From: Leucocoprinus leucothites
Lineage: Eukaryota; Basidiomycota; Agaricomycetes; Agaricales; Agaricaceae
Reading direction: 5' to 3'
Length of the DNA: 14,460 bases
Assembly: GCA_013368445.1 (NCBI GenBank)
Contig: JAACJO010000102.1
Coordinates: 1 to 14,460, forward strand
In this document: positions 8,766 through 14,460 of the stretch, one piece after another
Layout of the letters: every line of letters begins with the position of its first letter
Position numbering within the stretch: position 1 is the first letter of the stretch
Notes under the pieces: generated by a model
What the model was told of the DNA's origin: nothing
The model's database searches: none
The model's input: only the letters and a program-made list of their open reading frames with translations
Made by a program: the position numbers and the translations under genes

Positions 8766-11700
8766 ATGTCTAATTCGTCAAAACCCTCTACCGGACAGTG
8801 CACACCCTCTTATTTATCCTCTCGATCATCAACCCCAGATTCAAATGGACCTATTTATTTCTCGAATGGACTACAGAACGATAGTTACCCCAGACCAAAG
8901 ACCCCGACTGGACTCTCTTATTTAAACGAAGTTTCCCTTACCCCCATGCAATCCAACACTCTTTATCTTCCCCTCAAAGTGCACCTACCCGAGAGAACCG
9001 TGGATACTTTAGCACTCCTTGATTCAGGAGCAGGAACCGATCTTATTGACCAAGATCTCGCAAATGAATGGAAACTTCCGAGAAGAAAACTTCCAAAACC
9101 ACTCGCCATCAGGAATGGAGACGGATCAGTTGTAGAAAACACATCCATCACCAATTACGTAGTAATCGAAACTACCATTTATGGAAAACGAATCAAAACC
9201 AATATGATCGTCACAAACCTAGGACGACCACGAATAATCTATGGAATCCCATAGTTTTCAAAACACAACCCTGATGTAGATTGGACCAAGAAGACCCTTT
9301 CTTGGCGATCCTACCTTGAAAACCAAGAATTCACTACCTTATTAGATTCAGCATTTCCCGACACAATCAGACTGGATGAATTCAACCTGTCGGACAAAGA
9401 CTTCATCAAGTTCAATGCCAAAACATCACACTCTCAGACGTTTGCCCAAAAACATGGAGAAAAGAAAGAAACTGATCCCACAAAAATCATACCCAACTAT
9501 CTTCACGAATTCCTCGACCTCTTCAGCGAAAAGAAAAGCGAACGATTCCCACCATCTCAAACCTATGATCATAAAATCGAGATGAAACCATCTTTTCAAC
9601 CCAAAGCTTTTCCCTCATACAAGTTATCATATGGAGAGACCCTTGAACTCGACAAATTCTTAGAAGAAAATCTACGAAAGGGATACATTCAACCGTCGAA
9701 GTCACCAATGGCTTCTCCTTTCTTCTTTGTATCCAAGAAAAATGGATCTTTGAGACCATGTCAAGACTATCAATACCTCAATGAACACACCATCAAAAAT
9801 GCCTATCCAATCCCTAGTATCCAATCAATACTCGACCGACTTCAAGGATTGAAATATTTCACAGCACTCGACATACAACTTGGATACAACAACATTCGCA
9901 TTTTCGAAGGAGATCAATGGAAAGGAGCTTTCCGTACACATAAAGGATTATTCGAACCCACTGTTATGTTTTTTGGAATGTGCAATAGCCCAGCGACATT
10001 CCAAAACATGATGGACACCATCCTCGCTCCTCTCATTCATCAAAATAAGGTTATCGTATATATGGACGATGTGTTGATTCACGCAAAAAACAAAACAGGA
10101 ACTACGAGAAATCACCTGCCAAGTATTTGATATTTTCCGAAAACATGATCTCTATCTCAAAGCAGAGAAATGTGATTTCGAAAAAGAAAAATTGGCATAC
10201 CTAGGATTCATAATTTCACCGGACGAAGTACGCATGGACCCAATAAAACTCAAAGGAATAGCGGATTGGCCAATACCCAAAAACCCACGAGATATTCGCA
10301 AATTCATTGGTTTTTGCAACTTCTACCGAAAATTCATACGAAATTATGCCCACTACGCAGCTCCTCTCAACGCCCTACTTCGCAAAAATCAACCATTTCA
10401 ATGGAATTCAGAAGCTCAATCATCTTTCAACACTCTCAAGAATAAATTTCTACAAGAACCCGTTCTCATAACCCCTGATCCAACTAAACCCTTTGAAATA
10501 CAAACTGACACTTCAAATCATGCATCAGGCGCAGTTCTACTTCAAAAAGATTCGAATGGTATCATGCACCCGTGTTTCTTCCATTCAAAAGGATTTTCCC
10601 CCACTGAAAAACATTATCACACCTCCGAACAAGAATTCCTAGCAATCATCTGCGCACTGCAAGAATGGCGACACTACATTGATGGCTCACCACACGAAAC
10701 CGTCATATGGACAGATCATGACAATATCATCCATTGGGCTAAACCATCAAAGTTATCCCGACGGACAATTCGATGGTCCGCCCTCATCAGCGCCCATAAA
10801 GTCAAGATCCGCCATATTACTGGCATCAAAAATGTCGCGGCTGATGCACTCTCACACCGACCTGACCACGTCACAGAAGAAGAAGAAAAACCGCAAGCGG
10901 CCATTCCTGCCCATATGTTCGATACATCATCTTTCCCAGCAATGGATGTTGATATCCTTGATCTGGAAATCGAAGAATCACTCCCAACGAAACCCGATGG
11001 CTCACCCCACATTGACGAAAAAGGACGTTTCATGCTCCCCGCCAACAACACATTCAAGAAGCATTTACTCCAACGAGTACATGATGCCCCAGCAGCAGGA
11101 CACCCTGGTACAACTAAAACCATACGCAAACTAGAAGAATACGTTACATGGCCTGGTATGAGAGCTTTCGTCAAGAACTATGTGAAAGGATGCCCCATCT
11201 GTCAACAACACAAGATCAATAGACGGCCTTTCAAGCCCCCACTCCAACCCATTAAAGGACCACGCTCTCTTCGACCATTTGCACAAATAGCTATGGATCT
11301 CATCACCGATCTCCCAGAAGTCGACGGATTTGACTCCATTTTGTCCGTAGTGGACCATGGACTCACAAAAGGGATAATTATAGTACCAACACGAAAAGAA
11401 GCCACTGCAGATCACATCTCTGATCTGTTAATTAAAAATGTCTTCTCATGTTTTGGAACCCCAGACAAAATTATCTCCAATCGAGACCCTAGATTTGTTG
11501 CTAAATCTGTCCAAGCTCTGTTCAAAAAGCTAGGAATAGAACACACACGATCTACCGCATACCACCCTCAATCCAACGGTACCACCGAACGCTTCAACCA
11601 GGAAATCGAAATGTACCTTTCTGCTTACTGTTCCAAGAATGCACTTGACTGGCCAAAGAAACTACCCCTTGTGGAATTTGCACACAACTCCAGAACCCAT

Positions 11701-12330
11701 TCAAATCGATCACAAACACCCTTTGAACTGATGTACGGCCACCCCCTCAAAGCTTTCCCAACTGATCAAGAACCAACGAATAATCCGGCGACTGAAGACC
11801 GCATCGACTGGATAAAGAATATCCGCATCGCCGCACAAGATTCACATGAGAAAGCAAGGCAAACTATGACCGAACGCATCAAAGGTCCACTTCCAAAACT
11901 AGAAGTAGGACAAAAGGTCTGGCTGGATTCACGCAACCTCCCTATTCGAGCACCATCAAGAAAACTATCAGCGAAACGCGTAGGACCTTTCGAAATCACA
12001 AAGAAACTTGGACCTGTGAACTATGAACTAAAATTACCCAAATCATGGAAAGTTCATCCCCGCTTCCACGTAGGACTCCTATGGCCAGTAACTGAGAACG
12101 ACGAATACAGAAATCATTTCGAGAACCCACCACCTGATCTAATAGAAGGAGAAGAAGAATGGGAAGTCGAAGACATTGTTTGCCATCGCAAAACACGCCG
12201 TGGAAAGATTGAATATCTGATACATTGGAAAGGATACCCTAATTCAGAACGGACATGGCAGCCCGCAGACACCCTAAGGAATGCACAGGAGATGCTAGAC
12301 ACATATAAACAGCATCACAAACTTCGTTGA
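8766..12330 (+). pseudogene. pol: pol of element 2 (PR-RT-RNase H-IN-chromodomain), one stop and one frameshift
   Basis: Starts at the ATG 8766, five bases after the gag stop; its frame is also open back to 8676, so a -1 shift from gag is possible. Protease LLDSGAGTD (Asp 9021). TAG at 9252-9254 replaces a position where the family usually has Trp. RT region with YMDD at 10059-10070. The frame changes once, explained by one extra A at 10092-10095; the rest (10096-12330) is open. RNase H from TDTSNHASG (10504) to NVAADALSH. Integrase zinc region H 11080, H 11101, C 11191, C 11200 (H-X6-H-X29-C-X2-C). Core D 11296, Asn 11479 in place of the second catalytic Asp, E 11587. Chromodomain about 12148-12312 with aromatics W 12160, W 12226 and Y 12235. 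The polyprotein cannot be made intact and the integrase site is broken. Confidence 0.93.
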
Positions 12331-12342
12331 AAAACCAGAATC

Positions 12343-13794
12343 ATGCAACATCTCATTCCAAACACCACCCCAGAACCATATACCTACCAATCCAACACAC
12401 CTCTAGTACCACTTCGCAAATCAGACACCACGTCTAACTCCAGTCATTTATCCCCATGCCCTCCAACATATACCTCCCCTGGAATAGGAACGAGCTATGT
12501 CGTTGCCCCTCCAGTCACGACCATCGCACAGTCCGTTGCCTCAATTTCGGAAGATTCCCCACCAGAGGAAACCTACACCAACCCCACTAGAGCCATTCGA
12601 ACCTTCCAACTCTACGACGCCCCCTTCACTGAAGCTAGGGCCACTCTCCGCGAAGATTCACTCAACGCTGTCCAGTTCGACCTATTCAGGGAGGACTGGA
12701 CTACTCTCTTATTTCTTAAACACACGTTGCTCCACCACTCGTATTTCTTCAAGTGTCACGTTAACTCACTTCACCGAACTGTCGAATCGCCTGTCATTAG
12801 GAAAATCGTGTCAGCGGCTGAACAAGCCCTTCACGCTTTCCCAAAGGCTCCAGATCCAAGTGAGCCTAGTGAGACTTGACAAGGATCTGAACTTCCTACT
12901 CTCCAGTACCTGGATGGACCCGATGATGGAACCAATGGAGTTCCCAATGAACTTCCTGATGTGGATCGACCTGACGCCCCTCAGAGAACGGAACAGACTG
13001 GAACGGATGATCGCGGATTATGATTGCCACAAACGAAACCCAACTCTATTCCCACCCCCAAAAGTACTACACAGAGAGAATACTGCGCAATCTGTAGGGT
13101 CGATGGTCATTTCGTGGACCAATGCGAACGTTATACCTGCCACTACTGCCGACACTCTGCCCCTGGACATCTCGGAAGATACTGCTTCCTCAACAAACAA
13201 CGAGCATGTACCACCCGAGAATTTGCACAGGTCTTACAACGACGAGCCATCGCAAAGTTCCCACAATTACACCTCTTTCCCCTCTCCTCATTCATCAGCG
13301 GAGTCTCTGATCGAGAACGACGATGGCTCAAACCTATCCTTACCCGCAAACATCCATCCCAAGTATTTAGACCCGGAGACCTCCCCGTACCTTCTTCCCG
13401 AAGCACTCCGACTCAAGAAATCGGCCCGATCCAACCCGTTCGACGTCAACGACAAAGGAAAAACGAAGTCTTCCTCCGTGTGGGACTCGACTCAACAGAC
13501 GCAAGTAGAACATGAGTTCTACCGCCGCGTTCTCCAGCTTGCCCAACTCCTGACACCAGACATACGCATTACCAAACACCTCGCCGTCGACCTCGTACCC
13601 AACGCCACCTCAGACCTCGACGAGTCTCAGATGGAGGTTATGATCATAGGGACGCTTATGGAGAAGAGTATGACGACCCCTACGACGACGTCGCAATTGC
13701 CAACATCACAGGAGAGCCTATGGAGATTACTGAGTCCAATTTGGATAAGGACGTTGATGAGGACATCAAGTCCTACAAAAGGATAATGTTATAA
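12343..13794 (+). pseudogene. Third gene of element 2: tandem zinc-knuckle protein of unknown role, broken by TGA stops
   Basis: In the same frame as the end of pol, 12 bases after its TGA (12328-12330), an ATG at 12343 opens a frame of about 484 codons ending with TAA at 13792-13794, inside the 3' LTR. Three internal TGAs (12877, 13021, 13513) interrupt it. The N-terminal part is Pro/Ser/Thr-rich, then a helical-looking region (TEARATLREDSLNAVQFDL). Two zinc knuckles follow: CAICRVDGHFVDQC (13084-13125, CX2CX4HX4C) and CHYCRHSAPGHLGRYC (13138-13185, CX2CX6HX4C). The C-terminus is acidic and protein-like (GEEYDDPYDDVAIANITGEP). The frame between about 13200 and 13600 is less certain, since the +1 frame is also open there. 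There is no membrane segment, so it is not an envelope type. The tandem knuckles suggest nucleic-acid binding; the function is unknown. Fusion to pol by a decayed CGA at 12328 is possible. Confidence 0.65.
13777..13786 (+). other. Candidate polypurine tract, element 2
   Basis: AAAAGGATAA directly abuts the 3' LTR start at 13787, the position required for plus-strand priming. It is short and interrupted by a T, so it is weak on sequence alone. Confidence 0.4.
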
Positions 13795-14187
13795 AATGTC
13801 GACCTGATTGATGCTCACTGTGACTTAATCATCCTAGACGCTGACACAGCCACCAAGACAGAGACTGCGGTTCTAGATGGGAAGAGTACGTTGGAAAGTT
13901 TGATGTGGAAGAAGAACGATTTGACGTTGATTGGATGAGTATAATTGGACAGACATTATTAGGAGGATCAGGAGGAATGGTTTCGCTGTTTGATTGTTAT
14001 GGACTAACAGGATTGATTAACAGACAATGATGGTTTCATGGACATCGCGTTTGGATTTGAACTATTAGATATCTAACTATGATAGCTGTTACATCAGCGG
14101 ACAGATACGTATTTATCAGAATCGTGATAGTGATTTTCGGACTTGTAGTTGTAGTTTCATAGTTTGATATTGTTTCGTCTAGTCAGT

Positions 14188-14195
14188 ATTTAAAG
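14188..14195 (+). promoter_or_regulatory. TATA-like box of the element 2 3' LTR
   Basis: TATTTAAA, the same as at 6119 in the 5' LTR. From this copy transcription would read out into the flanking DNA. Confidence 0.45.
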
Positions 14196-14206
14196 GACTT
14201 GTATCT

Positions 14207-14235
14207 GGAAGATTAAACGCAAGTTTAATCTTTCC
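14207..14235 (+). repeat. Hairpin with GCAA tetraloop, 3' LTR
   Basis: Exact copy of the 6139-6167 hairpin: GGAAGATTAAAC (14207-14218), loop GCAA (14219-14222), GTTTAATCTTTCC (14223-14235). Confidence 0.7.
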
Positions 14236-14460
14236 TTTGTTTCCCGGACTACTTGTGTTTACTTGCCCTGCCTTGAATTCACTTGTATCATTGTTGTTGT
14301 CTCGAACCTCGTGCTACCTTAGACTTACCTCAAGTCTTCTTGGCCTTCTCTTACTGAGCTTTCGAGAATACTCAAGCTTATTAATTGAAGTAGGTTAAAG
14401 ACCAGTTAGCCACTGTCTTACGTAACCCAATCACGTGTTGTGACACATGACATTACTAGG

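Larger units (their letters stand above)
5718..14460 (+). mobile_element. Element 2: young but disabled Ty3/gypsy chromovirus with an extra third gene (3' end outside the window)
   Basis: Near-identical LTRs (5718-6392 versus 13787-14460) flank gag, pol and a third gene, all on the + strand. The pol order PR-RT-RNase H-IN-chromodomain gives Ty3/gypsy, chromovirus branch. The element runs off the window inside its 3' LTR, so its full length, the LTR right end and the target-site duplication cannot be read. The five bases before the 5' LTR are TCGAC (5713-5717). It is rich in CG compared with element 1, consistent with a recent arrival. Each gene has at least one inactivating change. Confidence 0.95.
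13787..14460 (+). repeat. 3' LTR of element 2, cut by the window end
   Basis: Matches 5718-6392 over 674 bases. Substitutions: CG (5727-5728) reads TG here; CA versus TG in the stretch GACAC/GATGC near 5741; and the ACG at 6382-6384 reads ACA here. Indels: one extra A near 13796, one T missing near 13876, one G missing near 13934. The TATA-like box (14188) and hairpin (14207) are unchanged. Confidence 0.95.

Noticed and set aside
10716..11174. Antisense open frame of 152 codons opposite element 2 pol (and other antisense frames)
   Set aside because: It lies opposite strong RNase H/integrase coding, shows no recognisable domain and has no signals of its own.
12343..13794. Third gene as an envelope gene
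   Set aside because: No signal peptide or hydrophobic membrane segment is visible; the visible motifs are zinc knuckles.
1..14460. tRNA, rRNA or host protein genes
   Set aside because: No tRNA-like fold, rRNA stretch or non-transposon protein could be supported on either strand.

Overview
The window reads as repeat-rich fungal DNA, most likely from a basidiomycete (probably an agaricomycete). It holds two Ty3/gypsy LTR retrotransposons, both on the + strand, and no host gene that I can support. The kingdom call rests on chromodomain-bearing gypsy polyproteins of basidiomycete style and on CpG-directed decay. It is an inference; no host marker is present.

Layout. Positions 1-653 are AT-rich and hold an open-frame remnant (82-351), a possible older LTR (about 345-653) and two small inverted repeats. 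Element 1 (654-5717) has a short 5' LTR (654-918), a broken gag (1020-2122) and a broken pol (2161-5649). The pol still reads protease, reverse transcriptase, RNase H, integrase and chromodomain in one frame, interrupted by many stops. Element 2 (5718 to the window edge) has a 5' LTR of at least 675 bp, gag (6922-8760), pol (8766-12330), an extra third gene after pol (12343-13794) and a 3' LTR cut off by the window end at 14460.

How the genes work together. Gag forms the particle and binds RNA through zinc knuckles. Pol is cut by its own protease into reverse transcriptase/RNase H, which copies the RNA, and integrase, which inserts the copy; its C-terminal chromodomain probably guides insertion to modified chromatin. 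The third gene of element 2 carries a tandem pair of CCHC-type zinc knuckles. Its role is unknown and it is the most unusual coding feature here.

Decay. Both elements look dead. Element 1 is almost free of CG dinucleotides, and 21 of the 22 stops inside its pol frame between 2266 and 5649 are TGA, mostly where the family has arginine: the footprint of C-to-T change at CpG. Element 2 is much younger. Its two LTRs differ by four substitutions, all explained by CpG deamination at three sites, and three one-base homopolymer indels. Its frames carry TGA stops at 8182, 12877, 13021 and 13513 (the TGA at 12328 may be the true pol end), a TAG at 9252, one extra A near 10092-10095, and an Asp-to-Asn change in the integrase active site.

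Element 2 starts only 68 bp after the end of the element 1 pol, with no element 1 3' LTR between them. This suggests a nested insertion, with the rest of element 1 lying beyond the window.
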